Shown piece after piece: positions 32,674 to 44,232 of a DNA stretch of 64,000 nucleotides. Source of the stretch: Panacagrimonas sp046594215. GTDB taxonomy: Bacteria; Pseudomonadota; Gammaproteobacteria; Nevskiales; Nevskiaceae. The stretch is from assembly GCA_046594215.1 (NCBI GenBank), contig JBKJPX010000103.1, forward strand, positions 10,803-74,802. Direction: 5' to 3'. The notes below the pieces were generated by a model. That model saw nothing but the letters and a program-made list of their open reading frames with translations, searched no databases and had not been told where the DNA came from. A program made the position numbers and the translations under genes. Within the stretch, counting starts at the first letter, position 1, and every line of letters begins with the position of its first letter.

Positions 32674-34561
32674 ACTGGCGCGGCACCTTGGAGCGCGGCA
32701 CGCGTTGCTCGAACCAGCTGCGCACATCCTGGTCCAGCCCGAGGCCGTGCATGTAGTTGTACAGCGCCTTGTTGAGCGCCACGCCCAGAGGGGCATGGTC
32801 CACACCGCTCGGATCCACGAACTCGATGTCGTTCTTTGCGAACCGACCCGTGGGCGAAGGCATCAAGGTGATGCCGTATTCCTGCGGCTGCTTGCCCACC
32901 GGCGAATGCACGGTGCAGGCGAAGCGATGGAAGAAGCCCGACTGGATGCAGCCGGCCTCGAACAGCTGCCGCACGTATTCCAGCGAATCGACGGTGTCCT
33001 GCACGGTCTGTGTCGGGAAGCCGTACATCAGGTAGGCATGCACGAGGATCCCGGCGTCCGCGAAGGCACGCGTGACCCGCGCAACCTGGTCCACCGACAC
33101 GCCCTTCTTCATGAGCTTGAGCAGGCGATCCGACGCCACTTCGAGCCCGCCCGAGATCGCGATGCATCCGCTGTCGGCGAGTTCGCGACACAGCGCTGGC
33201 GTGAAGGATTTCTCGAAGCGGATGTTGCCCCACCAGGAGATGGAGACCTCGCGCTTGATCAGCTCTGCCGCCAGCGACTTGAGGCCTTTTGGAGGCGCCG
33301 CCTCGTCGACGAAATGGAATCCGGTCTGCCCGGTTTCCTTGACGACCGCCTCGATGCGATCCACGAGCGTCGTCGCGCTCGCCAGGTCGTAGCGCGAGAT
33401 GTAGTCGAGGCTGACGTCGCAGAAGCTGCACTTCTTCCAGTAGCAGCCGTGCGCGACCGTGAGCTTGTTCCAGCGGCCGTCCGACCACAGGCGGTGCATG
33501 GGGTTGAGCATGTCGAGCAGGGACAGGTAACGATCCAGCGGCAGCCCGTCCCAGGTCGGCGTGCCGACCTCGTTGAAGGGCACATCGGGCTCGCCGCAAT
33601 CCACGTAGCGCACCACGCCCGCGTCGTCGCGCAGGAAGGTTCGCGACAGCCGCTCGCGTGGCCGCTCGCCGCGCAGGTGTTCGAGCAGCGCGATCGCCGG
33701 CCGCTCGCCGGCATCGAGCGTCACGTAGTCGAAGTGGTCGAACACGCGCGGCTCCGAGAGTTCGCGCAGCTCGGTGTTGACGTAACCGCCGCCGAGGAGC
33801 GTGACGATCTTCGGATTCCGCGCCTTGATCGTCTGTGCGATCCGGAACGCGGCGTAGACCGCGCCCGGGAAAGGGGCCGAGATCAGCACGACGTCGGGCG
33901 TATGGCGCTGGATGGCCTCGAGCGTCAACGCGTGCAGCGTCGCGTCGACGAGCGTTGGCGGCGCAGCCAGGGCAGTCGCCATCGGCTCGAAGTGCGGCTG
34001 GCTTTGCGCCAGCGACTCGGCGTAGCGCACGAACTCGAAGCGCGAGTCGACCGCGTCCCGCAGCACGTCGGCCAGGTCGTTCAGATACAGCGTGGCGAGG
34101 TGCCGCGCCCGGTCCTGCGCCCCCAGCGCGCCGAAGGCCCAGGCCAGCGGGTCGCCGCCGTCCTCGTCCACGTAGATGTCCAGCGAGGCGAAGCGCGGCC
34201 CCTCGGGCAGGAAGCCGCGCGTGCAGATGCGGTGCGAGATCGTCGGATCGCGCGTCTGCAGAAACGCCAGGGTCACGGGCAGGGTGGCGCGGTAGCGCTC
34301 GTAGGCAGCCAGGAAATGCTTCACGCAGACGCTGCGTTTGCGCTCGGACAAGCCCAGGGCCGCAGAGCGGAGCTGTTCCAGGCCTTCCCGCGACAACAGC
34401 TTCAGGACCAGCGCCAGGGCCAGGTCCACCTGGTACGCATCGACGCCGCGCGAACGCAGGAAGCCCGTGAGGTAGGCGGTGGACGGGTAGGGCGTGTTGA
34501 GCTGCGTCATCGGGGGGATGACGGACAGGACACGGAGCGACGCGACGGGCATGGCGCGCAT
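32630..34561 (-). CDS. B12-binding-domain-type radical SAM protein
   Basis: 643-aa protein of the BchE/MiaB-like architecture. An N-terminal region covers about residues 10-300, with a Rossmann-like stretch (TPDVVLISAPFPGAVYAAFRIAQTIKARNPKIVTLLGGGY) matching the B12-binding fold. It lacks a D-x-H-x2-G cobalamin ligand motif, so B12 may not be bound base-off. The radical SAM barrel starts at GCYWKKCSFCD with Cys373, Cys378 and Cys381, a C-x4-C-x2-C spacing instead of the usual C-x3-C. GGLEVASDRLLKLMKKG and AYLMYGFPTQT are barrel strands. The start could be 34561 or the ATG three codons inside. The product is unknown; it stands alone, convergent with rlmA and divergent from the flavoprotein gene. 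Confidence 0.82.
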   Translation of the reverse strand: MRAMPVASLRVLSVIPPMTQLNTPYPSTAYLTGFLRSRGVDAYQVDLALALVLKLLSREGLEQLRSAALGLSERKRSVCVKHFLAAYERYRATLPVTLAFLQTRDPTISHRICTRGFLPEGPRFASLDIYVDEDGGDPLAWAFGALGAQDRARHLATLYLNDLADVLRDAVDSRFEFVRYAESLAQSQPHFEPMATALAAPPTLVDATLHALTLEAIQRHTPDVVLISAPFPGAVYAAFRIAQTIKARNPKIVTLLGGGYVNTELRELSEPRVFDHFDYVTLDAGERPAIALLEHLRGERPRERLSRTFLRDDAGVVRYVDCGEPDVPFNEVGTPTWDGLPLDRYLSLLDMLNPMHRLWSDGRWNKLTVAHGCYWKKCSFCDVSLDYISRYDLASATTLVDRIEAVVKETGQTGFHFVDEAAPPKGLKSLAAELIKREVSISWWGNIRFEKSFTPALCRELADSGCIAISGGLEVASDRLLKLMKKGVSVDQVARVTRAFADAGILVHAYLMYGFPTQTVQDTVDSLEYVRQLFEAGCIQSGFFHRFACTVHSPVGKQPQEYGITLMPSPTGRFAKNDIEFVDPSGVDHAPLGVALNKALYNYMHGLGLDQDVRSWFEQRVPRSKVPRQFIAKALSTTLTAAS

Positions 34562-34678
34562 CCTGCCCTGCTCGCGGGCCCGCTGCGAATCGGCATCCCT
34601 CCTGCTTGTGAACGAGGGAAAGATGCTCCGCGCCGTTAGACTGGGCGTCTTGCCCGCACGACCGAGGCCGCTTCAACC

Positions 34679-35917
34679 ATGACCGAGTCCGCAACTGCCC
34701 CCGAGAGCGTCGTCATCGTCGGTGCCGGCCAGGCCGGGGGCGAAACCGCTGCCGAGCTTCGCCGCCAGGGTTACACGGGGCCCATCACCATCGTCGGCGA
34801 AGAGCCGCACGTGCCGTACAAGCGCCCGCCGCTGTCGAAGACCTATCTCGCGGGCGCGGCCACCAAGGAATCGCTGTACGTGCTGTCCGCCGCCGCGATG
34901 GAGAAGGCCAACATCGAGTTCATCGGCGGCGTGCGCGCCACCGCGATCGACCGCAAGGGCAAGACCCTGGCGCTGTCCGACGGCCGCACACTGCCCTACG
35001 GCAAGCTGATGCTGGCCACGGGCGGTCGGCCGCGCCTGCTCACGATCCCGGGTTCGGACCTGCCGGGCATCCACGTCGTTCGCGGCATCGCCGACGTGGA
35101 CGCGATCCGCGAGAAGCTTGGCCCCGGCAAGCGCCTCGTGATCGTAGGCGGCGGTTACATCGGCCTCGAAGTGGCGTCCGTGGCCACAAAGGCCGGGCTG
35201 CAGGTGACCGTGCTGGAAAGCGCGCCGCGCGTGCTGCAGCGCGTGACCGCGCCCGAGATGTCGGCGTTCTACGAGAAGGTGCACCGCGAGGCGGGTGTCG
35301 ACGTGCGCACCGGCGTCCAGATCGCGGGTTTCGAGCAACAGGGCGACGCCATCCACGTGAAACTGGTGGGCGGCGATGTCGAGGGCGACCTCGTGATTGT
35401 GGGCATCGGCCTGGTCGCGAACACCGAGCTGGCCTCCGAAGCCGGGCTCGAGGTCGACAACGGCATCGTCGTCGACGAGTTCACGCGCACCTCCGATCCG
35501 GACATCCATTCCGCGGGCGACTGCACCTCGCACCCGAGCGAGTTTCTCGGCCGTCGCGTGCGTCTCGAATCGGTGCAGAACGCGATGGAGCAGGGTCGCG
35601 CGGGCGCGCTGAACATGCTCGGCAAGGCCACGAAGTACGCCAACGTGCCCTGGTTCTGGTCGGACCAGTACGACCTCAAGCTGCAGATGGTCGGCATGTC
35701 GGGCGGCTACGACCAGGTCGTGCTGCGCGGCGATCCGGCAAAGCGCAGTTTCGGCGCGTTCTATTTCAAGGATGGGCACCTGATCGCGGTGGACACCGTG
35801 AGCCGGCCGCAGGAATTCATGCTGGCCAAAAAGATGGTCGCGCTCAAGGCGAAGGTCGATCCGGCGAAGCTGGCGGACGAAACCATTGCGATGAAGGATC
35901 TCGTTCCTGCGGCGTGA
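34679..35917 (+). CDS. NAD(P)/FAD-dependent ferredoxin reductase-like oxidoreductase
   Basis: Flavoprotein of 412 aa of the putidaredoxin/rubredoxin reductase type, which passes electrons from NADH to a [2Fe-2S] ferredoxin serving a P450 or a Rieske oxygenase. FAD motif VIVGAGQAGGETAAELR near residue 13, VPYKRPPLSK, NAD motif VIVGGGYIGLEVA near residue 155, and the C-terminal FAD-binding SAGDCT with the partner-binding WFWSDQYDLKLQMVG segment. No ferredoxin gene is adjacent. It could serve the P450 or Rieske enzyme 13-15 kb downstream (inference). Confidence 0.88.
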   Translation: MTESATAPESVVIVGAGQAGGETAAELRRQGYTGPITIVGEEPHVPYKRPPLSKTYLAGAATKESLYVLSAAAMEKANIEFIGGVRATAIDRKGKTLALSDGRTLPYGKLMLATGGRPRLLTIPGSDLPGIHVVRGIADVDAIREKLGPGKRLVIVGGGYIGLEVASVATKAGLQVTVLESAPRVLQRVTAPEMSAFYEKVHREAGVDVRTGVQIAGFEQQGDAIHVKLVGGDVEGDLVIVGIGLVANTELASEAGLEVDNGIVVDEFTRTSDPDIHSAGDCTSHPSEFLGRRVRLESVQNAMEQGRAGALNMLGKATKYANVPWFWSDQYDLKLQMVGMSGGYDQVVLRGDPAKRSFGAFYFKDGHLIAVDTVSRPQEFMLAKKMVALKAKVDPAKLADETIAMKDLVPAA

Positions 35918-35978
35918 GGCCCCGGATCTCGTCGGCGCCACGCCGCGCTTGGTTCGTTCGAACGGTGCCCGCTGACGC

Positions 35979-37295
35979 GTGACAAACGACCTGCAGCCGA
36001 GCGCACCCGCTCCTGTCCCGTTCGCCGAAGCCCTGCGCTGGTGGCTCAAGCTCGGCTGCATCAGCTTCGGCGGCCCCGCGGGCCAGATTGCGATCATGCA
36101 TCGCGAACTCGTGGAGACCCGTCGCTGGATCTCCGAGAAGCGCTTCCTGCACGCGCTGAACTACTGCATGTTGCTGCCCGGTCCGGAGGCGCAGCAGCTC
36201 GCGACCTATATCGGCTGGCTCATGCACGGCGTACGCGGCGGCATCGCGGCGGGCGCCCTGTTCGTACTGCCCTCGCTGGTGCTGCTGATCGGCCTGTCCT
36301 GGGCGTACGTGAGCCTTGGCGCGATCCTGGCGGCCGACGTGCTGTACGGCATCCGGCCCGCGGTCGTCGCCATCGTCGCTTTCGCGGCCTGGCGCATCGG
36401 CACGCGCGTGCTGCGCCGGAAGCTGCTGTGGATCGTGACGATCACGGCTTTCGTCGCACTGTACTTCGGGGTCGCGTTCCCGTGGGTGATCGCGGCCGCG
36501 GCGCTGTATGGCTGGCTGTTGCGTGCGCGCCTGCAGGCGACCGCGACGCACGCAGCGGCCACGAGACCTGCCGGACCCGCGCTGATCGACGACGACACGC
36601 CGACGCCGCTGCACGCGCAGTTCGCGTGGTCGCGGCTGATCCTCACCTTGCTCCTGTGCCTGCTGATCGGCGGCACCGTGTACGCGAGCATCGCGTGGTG
36701 GGTCGGCTTCGACTCGATGTTCACGGCCATGTCCTGTTTCTTCACCAAGGCGGCGCTCGTGACCTTCGGCGGGGCGTATGCGGTGATGCCCTACGTGGTG
36801 CAGGGTGCGGTCGTGACACACGGCTGGCTCGCCGCGCCGCAGATGCTCGACGGCCTGGCGCTGGGCGAGACCACGCCGGGCCCGTTGATCATGGTGGTGG
36901 CCTTCGTGGGTTTTCTCGGCGGCTGGAACGGCGGGTACTCAGACCCGCTGCACGCCGCCGTAGCCGGCGCCTGCGTCGCGACCTTCTTCACCTTCCTTCC
37001 GTCGTTCGCGTTCATCCTGGCCGGGGCGCCCTATGTCGAACGCACCCGACAGGACTTCCGCCTGGCGGGCCCGATGAGCGCGATCACGGCGGCCGTGGTC
37101 GGCGCGATCCTGTCGCTCGCCCTGTTCTTTGCCGCGCACGTTTTCTGGCCGCGGGGGCAGGGGGCGGCGCCGGACTTCGTCGCGATGGCGCTTGCCGCAT
37201 TCGGGTTCGTCGCGCTCTGGCGTGTCTGGCTGGGCATGGTGCCGCTGATCCTCGCCCTGGGTGTCGCGGGTGCGTTGTTCCGGAGCCTTCTCTGA
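35979..37295 (+). CDS. chrA: Chromate efflux transporter, double CHR domain
   Basis: Inner-membrane CHR-family protein of 438 aa that exports chromate using the proton gradient. Two homologous halves are visible, each starting with a KLGCISFGGPAGQIA or TKAALVTFGGAYAVMPYV element and holding about five or six helices. The N-terminal FGGPAGQIAIMHRELVETRRWISEKRFLHALNYCMLLPGPEAQQLA block is diagnostic of the long-chain ChrA. A GTG start is used. No chrB regulator is visible. It lies 61 bp after the flavoprotein gene. Confidence 0.92.
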   Translation: MTNDLQPSAPAPVPFAEALRWWLKLGCISFGGPAGQIAIMHRELVETRRWISEKRFLHALNYCMLLPGPEAQQLATYIGWLMHGVRGGIAAGALFVLPSLVLLIGLSWAYVSLGAILAADVLYGIRPAVVAIVAFAAWRIGTRVLRRKLLWIVTITAFVALYFGVAFPWVIAAAALYGWLLRARLQATATHAAATRPAGPALIDDDTPTPLHAQFAWSRLILTLLLCLLIGGTVYASIAWWVGFDSMFTAMSCFFTKAALVTFGGAYAVMPYVVQGAVVTHGWLAAPQMLDGLALGETTPGPLIMVVAFVGFLGGWNGGYSDPLHAAVAGACVATFFTFLPSFAFILAGAPYVERTRQDFRLAGPMSAITAAVVGAILSLALFFAAHVFWPRGQGAAPDFVAMALAAFGFVALWRVWLGMVPLILALGVAGALFRSLL

Positions 37296-37403
37296 GGGGT
37301 CTCACCCATTTGCAGCATGTAGCCCCGACCGCGGCTGCCTAGTCTGCGATGTGTCCCGACGTTCGCCCCCGCGAAGGCGCGTAACGCACCACGAAGAGGA
37401 GAC

Positions 37404-37586
37404 GCAAGCTGCCACTACTTCGGACCGGACTGCCTGTACGGGTCCACCGACTTCCCGCATCCCGCGACCTGCTGGCCGAACTCGCGTCAGCAGGTCGTCG
37501 GCCCGTTCGCAGAGGCGGGCATCCCGCAGGTCGATCGCGTGAAGATCACCTCGGGCAACGCGCTGCGGACCTTCGGCCTGGGCTGA
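37404..37586 (+). pseudogene. 5'-truncated amidohydrolase-family remnant
   Basis: A frame ending at TGA 37584 reads HYFGPDCLYGSTDFPHP, then ATCWPNSRQQV and DRVKITSGNALRTFGLG. This is the C-terminal signature of amidohydrolase/decarboxylase TIM barrels (GSDFPHP metal or active-site strand; NALRLFGL end). Nothing of the N-terminal about 250 residues remains: a stop lies upstream at 37320 and there is no start codon with a good ribosome-binding site. AAGAGGAGACGC just before the break looks like a former gene leader fused to the tail by an internal deletion (inference). Confidence 0.6.
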
Positions 37587-37629
37587 TCCTTCGCGGTAGA
37601 ACAAGACGAATACGAAACGAGACGACGAC

Positions 37630-40158
<2,529 letters not shown>

Positions 40159-40260
40159 CCGGGACGAAGACGGGGATTTTTCCCCTTTCGCTGCGAGAGA
40201 CCCTGGACCTACTAGGCTGCGTTGGCCGTATCCTGCGGCGTTTCCCACACCGCGCGCCCC

Positions 40261-40800
40261 ATGGCTCTCACCGCAACCCTGCACACCTTCACGATCCAGC
40301 TCGCCAACATGGATCGGGGCACCTATGCGGACTTCGAGCTGCGCGTGGCGCAGCAGCCCTCGGAAACCCCCGAGTTCATGCTGGTGCGCGTACTGGCCTA
40401 CTGTCTCGAATACGAGGAAGGCATCGCGCTCACCGAGGGCGTGGCGGCGGTCGACGAACCCGCCGTGCTCGTGCGTGACCTCACGGGCCGCATCACGGCC
40501 TGGATCGAGGTCGGCGCGCCGGACGCCGATCGCCTGCACCGCGGCAGCAAGCACGCCGGCCGCGCCGCGCTGTACACGCACCGCCCGATCGAGCTGCTGC
40601 TGTCGCAGTACGCCGGCAGCCGTATCCACCGCGCCGAGGAGCTGCCGATCCACGCCTTCCCGCGCGACTTCGTCGGCGACGCCGCCAAGCGCCTGCAGCG
40701 TCGCTCCAAGCTGTCTGTTTCGTTCACCGAAGGCGAGCTCTACCTCGACATCGACGGGCACTCGATGACCGCCGCCGTCGACACGCGCCGGCTCGCCTGA
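40261..40800 (+). CDS. yaeQ: YaeQ family protein
   Basis: 179-aa conserved proteobacterial protein. The N-terminus MALTATLHTFTIQLANMDRG and the inner EFMLVRVLAYCLEYEEGIALTEG and WIEVGAPDADRLHRGSK are strong YaeQ signatures, and the length is normal. The fold is related to PD-(D/E)XK nucleases and the protein has been linked to RfaH function in E. coli; its precise role is uncertain. It sits between the CoA transferase and a truncated ligase and seems unrelated to either. Confidence 0.93.
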   Translation: MALTATLHTFTIQLANMDRGTYADFELRVAQQPSETPEFMLVRVLAYCLEYEEGIALTEGVAAVDEPAVLVRDLTGRITAWIEVGAPDADRLHRGSKHAGRAALYTHRPIELLLSQYAGSRIHRAEELPIHAFPRDFVGDAAKRLQRRSKLSVSFTEGELYLDIDGHSMTAAVDTRRLA

Positions 40801-40845
40801 GCCGCCGCCCGTTGGGATGGTTGCCGCCGAGGGTAGCGGCCTTCT

Positions 40846-41976
40846 AGGGACGATCCCGGCGTCCTGTACTTCACGTCGGGCACCACCTCCAAGCCCAAGA
40901 TGGTGCTGCACACGCAGCGCAGCTACCCCGTGGGGCACCTGAGCACGATGTACTGGCTGGGCCTGCGCGAGGAAGACGTGCACCTCAACATCAGTTCGCC
41001 GGGCTGGGCCAAGCACGCCTGGAGCTGCTTCTTCGCGCCCTGGACCGTGGGCGCCACGATCTTCATCTACAACCAGGGCCGCTTCGACGCCGACAGAACG
41101 CTGAGCACGCTCGCACGCTGCGGCGTGACCACGATCTGCGCGCCGCCCACCGCCTGGCGCGCGCTGATCCTCGAGGATCTGACGAAGTACCCACTCAAGC
41201 TGCGCGAGCTGGTCAGCGCCGGCGAGCCGCTGAATCCCGAAGTCATCGAGCGCGTGAAGGCGGCCTGGGGCATGGTGATCCGCGAGGGCTATGGCCAGAC
41301 AGAATCGACCGCGATGCTCGGCAATCCGCCCGGCCAGCCGGTGCGCTACGGCTCGATGGGTCGCCCGCTGCCCGGGTACCGGCTGGACCTGCTGGACGTG
41401 GACGGCAACCCGGTCGACGAGGGCGAGGTGTCCGTCGCGCTCGATCCGCGACCGGCCGGCGTGATGGCAGGGTACGCGGGCGACCTTTCGAAAACGGAGA
41501 AGGCGCTCGGCGGCAGCCACTACGGAACCGGCGACGTCGCCTCGCGCGACGCCGACGGCTTCTTCTGGTTCGTCGGCCGCACCGACGACGTGTTCAAGAG
41601 TTCCGACTACCGCATCTCGCCGTTCGAACTCGAGAGCGCGCTGATCGAGCACCCGGCGGTGGCCGAGGCCGCGGTCGTCGAAAGCCCGGACCCGAAGCGC
41701 CTCTGCGTGCCCAAGGCCTGCGTGATCCTCAGGCCCGGCTTCGCGCCCGACCGTGAAACGGCGAAGTCGATCCTGACATTCGCGCGCACGCGCCTGGCGC
41801 CGTACCAGAAGATTCGCATCCTCGAGTTCTGCGACCTGCCCAAGACGGTGTCGGGAAAGATCCGCCGAACCGATCTGCGCAAGAGCGAGGCCGAACGACG
41901 CCAGGCCGGCCGGCGCGGCGATCAGGAATTCTTCGAGACCGACTTCCCGGAATTGATGGAGTCGACGCGGGGCTGA
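40846..41976 (+). pseudogene. 5'-truncated acyl-CoA synthetase (ANL superfamily, medium-chain type)
   Basis: The surviving frame starts abruptly at DDPGVLYFTSGTTSKPK, the AMP-binding P-loop, directly after a stop at 40834, so about 150-200 N-terminal residues are gone. The first ATG (40900) would even cut the P-loop. The rest is intact: REGYGQTESTAM, YGTGDVASRDADGFFWFVGRTDDVFKSSDYRISPFELE, and KTVSGKIRR with the C-terminal catalytic Lys. The sequence resembles ACSM/medium-chain or benzoate-type synthetases. Intact codon quality suggests recent decay. Activity is not expected. Confidence 0.8.
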
Positions 41977-41983
41977 ATGACCG

Positions 41984-42580
41984 CTACGTGCCGCCAATCA
42001 AGGCGGCGTATACCGGGTCCTCGCGATCACGCCGACCCGTCACCGTGAACGCGCCGGGCACGCCTTCCGTGACGCGGTTTTCCGGTCGCGACGTTCCCCA
42101 CTCGTTGGTGATGCGACGTCGCCCGATGCGCCAGCGCCCGTCGCGACGTTCCAGCTCGTCGAGGTAGCGGCCGCAGCAGACGTACTCGTGCTGCAAGGTC
42201 GCGGTCCCGGCTGCACGCTGCGCTCCGAGGTAGGCCGCGCCGAACCAGGCCTCGATGGCCGAGTCCTTCGCCGCGATCGTGTGCGTGGCCAGGTAATAGG
42301 ATTCCGACGAGGCGCGATCGCCGTCGATCTCGATCACCGAGTGCGTCACGGTGTGGATGGTATGGACGCACATCGCGCCGAGCATCTCGATGATCTTGCC
42401 GGCGAACTCGTGGGCGTTGAGCTTCATGGCCCCGTGGTCGTCGACCGCGTCCGGGTGATAGACCGAGCGCAGCAGGTGCACGTCGAGCCGGTCGATGGCG
42501 CGGCAATACAGGCCCAGCAGATTCTCGATCTCGCCGCGGTCGGCGGCCTTCTGCAGGGTTGCAAGCGTCGCTGCGTCCAT
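41984..42580 (-). CDS. SnoaL-like / nuclear transport factor 2 fold protein
   Basis: 198-aa protein from ATG 42580. EIENLLGLYCRAIDRLDVHLLRSVYHPDA, then HTVTHSVIEIDGDRASSESYYLATH and RYLDELERRDGRWRIGRRRITNEW, is the SnoaL_4 cone-fold pattern shared by steroid isomerase-like, dehydratase and ring-hydroxylating dioxygenase beta-like proteins. The D-R-L-D, H and D/R residues typical of SnoaL-like dehydratases are present. It is transcribed away from the AraC regulator and the degradation operon, with a 32-bp dyad between. A role in the same pathway is likely; the reaction is unknown. Confidence 0.78.
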   Translation of the reverse strand: MDAATLATLQKAADRGEIENLLGLYCRAIDRLDVHLLRSVYHPDAVDDHGAMKLNAHEFAGKIIEMLGAMCVHTIHTVTHSVIEIDGDRASSESYYLATHTIAAKDSAIEAWFGAAYLGAQRAAGTATLQHEYVCCGRYLDELERRDGRWRIGRRRITNEWGTSRPENRVTEGVPGAFTVTGRRDREDPVYAALIGGT

Positions 42581-42747
42581 GTCGGGTCTCGGTGAAGAGT
42601 CAGTGAAAAGGCCTGCGCCCATCGGGCGTCGGCACCGCCCGATTCTCGTCCCCGCAATGCGCCGACAGCCATGACCGGCGACGACAACCTCGATGCCGTG
42701 CGCGGCACGGGCGCATGGGGCTGCCGCGACCTTGTTGCCGGCCCTGA

Positions 42748-42779
42748 CTGTCGCGTATGGTCCTGACCACTAGCGACAG
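42748..42779. promoter_or_regulatory. 32-bp imperfect dyad, candidate operator
   Basis: CTGTCGCGTATGGTC and GACCACTAGCGACAG are reverse complements at 12 of 15 positions around a central CT; the outer 7 and inner 5 base pairs are perfect. It lies between the divergent SnoaL-like and AraC genes and is a good candidate binding site for the AraC protein or another dimeric regulator. Confidence 0.5.
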
Positions 42780-42844
42780 AACACCCCGCGTGCCGGCATC
42801 CCCGGTTCCGCGAGGGCGTCATGCGGCGACGAGGAGGAAGGGCG

Positions 42845-43903
42845 ATGAGCAAGGAGCCGGAAGTTCGGCATGGCCCGCTGGACGGCGTGGTCCGGGTCGA
42901 GGCCCTGCGCCTCTATTCCGAGGTCGCGCGCGAACTCGGGGGGGATCCGGCGCGACTGCTGGCCAGGGCGCAGATCGATCCGGCCGCACTCAAACGTCCC
43001 GAGGCGGTGATCTCCTACCGCTCGATGATCCACCTGCTCGAGCGCTCGGCGGTGGAGCTCGACTGCCCCGACTTCGGCTTGCGCCTCGCCACCCGCCAGG
43101 GCGGCATCTCGGTGCTCGGGCCGCTCGAGGTGGCGATGCGCAATTCGTCGACGGTGGGAGAGGCCTATCGTTATTGCGCGGGACATCTGCAGGTCTACAG
43201 CCCGGTCGTGCGCATCGAGATGGAAGAGGATCGCGCGGCGGGCCGGCACTGCATGCACTTCGAGATCCTGCTCAATCGAGTGCCGCACCAGCGCCAGGCC
43301 GTCGAGAACGCGCTCGCACTGACGCACCACGCGGTGCGGACCTTGTCGAGCGGCAACTTCGGGGCGCGCGAGGTGTGGTTCCGGCACGAACGCCTGCTGC
43401 CACCGTCGGCCTACCAGCGCTACTTCGGCGGCCCGGTGCGTTTCGGCAAGCCGTACAACGGCGTGTTCTTCAACAGCCGCGACTTTGCGCAGCCGATCGC
43501 CAACCAGAATCCGCAGCTCTACGAGATGGCGTCGCGTTACATCGACACGCAGTACCCGGCGGCATCGGTGCACCTGGGCGCCCGCGTGCACGGACTGGCC
43601 GACCGCCTGCTCGCGCAGGGCGCATGCACGCATACCGAGGTGGCGGCACGCCTGAACCTGCATCCGCGCACGCTGCAGCGGCGTCTGCGCGAGGAAGGCA
43701 CGAGTTTCGAGGCGATCAAGGACGAGGTCAGGCGCGACGCTGCGGCGCGTTACCTGAGCCAGTCCGACATCCCGCTCACGCGCGTAGCCGCACTGCTGGG
43801 CTACAGCGAGCCCTCGGTGCTGACGCGCCGGTGCAAGGTGTGGTTCTCGAGTTCGCCGAGGCAGATTCGCGAGCACCGCGGCGAAAAGCGCGAGCTGGCC
43901 TAG
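42845..43903 (+). CDS. AraC-family transcriptional regulator
   Basis: 352 aa from ATG 42845, with GAGGAAGG upstream. Same architecture as the regulator at 13074: a ligand domain (ALRLYSEVARELGGDPARLLARAQIDPAAL; CPDFGLRLATRQGGISVLGPLEVAMRNSSTVGEA) and a C-terminal double helix-turn-helix (THTEVAARLNLHPRTLQRRLREEG and PLTRVAALLGYSEPSVLTRRCKVW). It lies just before the long degradation operon and is its obvious local regulator. The inducer is probably the degraded compound or its CoA ester (inference). Confidence 0.9.
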   Translation: MSKEPEVRHGPLDGVVRVEALRLYSEVARELGGDPARLLARAQIDPAALKRPEAVISYRSMIHLLERSAVELDCPDFGLRLATRQGGISVLGPLEVAMRNSSTVGEAYRYCAGHLQVYSPVVRIEMEEDRAAGRHCMHFEILLNRVPHQRQAVENALALTHHAVRTLSSGNFGAREVWFRHERLLPPSAYQRYFGGPVRFGKPYNGVFFNSRDFAQPIANQNPQLYEMASRYIDTQYPAASVHLGARVHGLADRLLAQGACTHTEVAARLNLHPRTLQRRLREEGTSFEAIKDEVRRDAAARYLSQSDIPLTRVAALLGYSEPSVLTRRCKVWFSSSPRQIREHRGEKRELA

Positions 43904-43910
43904 TCGTGCT

Positions 43911-44040
43911 CCCTCTCCCCGCGCCAGCGGGGAGAGGGCGGGGTGAGGGGCAGGACGTGAGCAACTGCGGCTGGATGTGCTACGCCCAAAAGCCGCCCCT
44001 CACCCCGACCCATGCGATGAAGCCGCATGGGGAGAGGGGG
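43911..44040. repeat. GC-rich dispersed intergenic repeat pair (copies 2 and 3)
   Basis: Starts with a perfect 12-bp hairpin (CCCTCTCCCCGC, GCCA, then the reverse complement) followed by GGGGTGAGGGGC. About 45 bp on, GCCCCTCACCCC appears in the opposite sense, followed by a CCCATGCG/CGCATGGG hairpin and GGAGAGGGGG. The two units thus form a head-to-head doublet like a BIME. The 12-mer is identical to that at 18606. It fills most of the gap between the AraC gene and the operon, and no gene is seen there. Confidence 0.55.
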
Positions 44041-44232
44041 CTGGTCGGCGCCGCTCGCGTCCCCGCTGTTCATCCCGAGTGGCCGTGCGAGCGAAGCGAA
44101 CACGGCGTATCGAGGGACGAAGGGACGGATGTCGCGTGACGCCCGCAATGTGTCGCGTGAAATCAAGACCGGTCCGGACGCTCGTGCAAGTCTGGTTCGC
44201 GATCCTTGCCCATCCATCCAGGAGGTCAGCCG

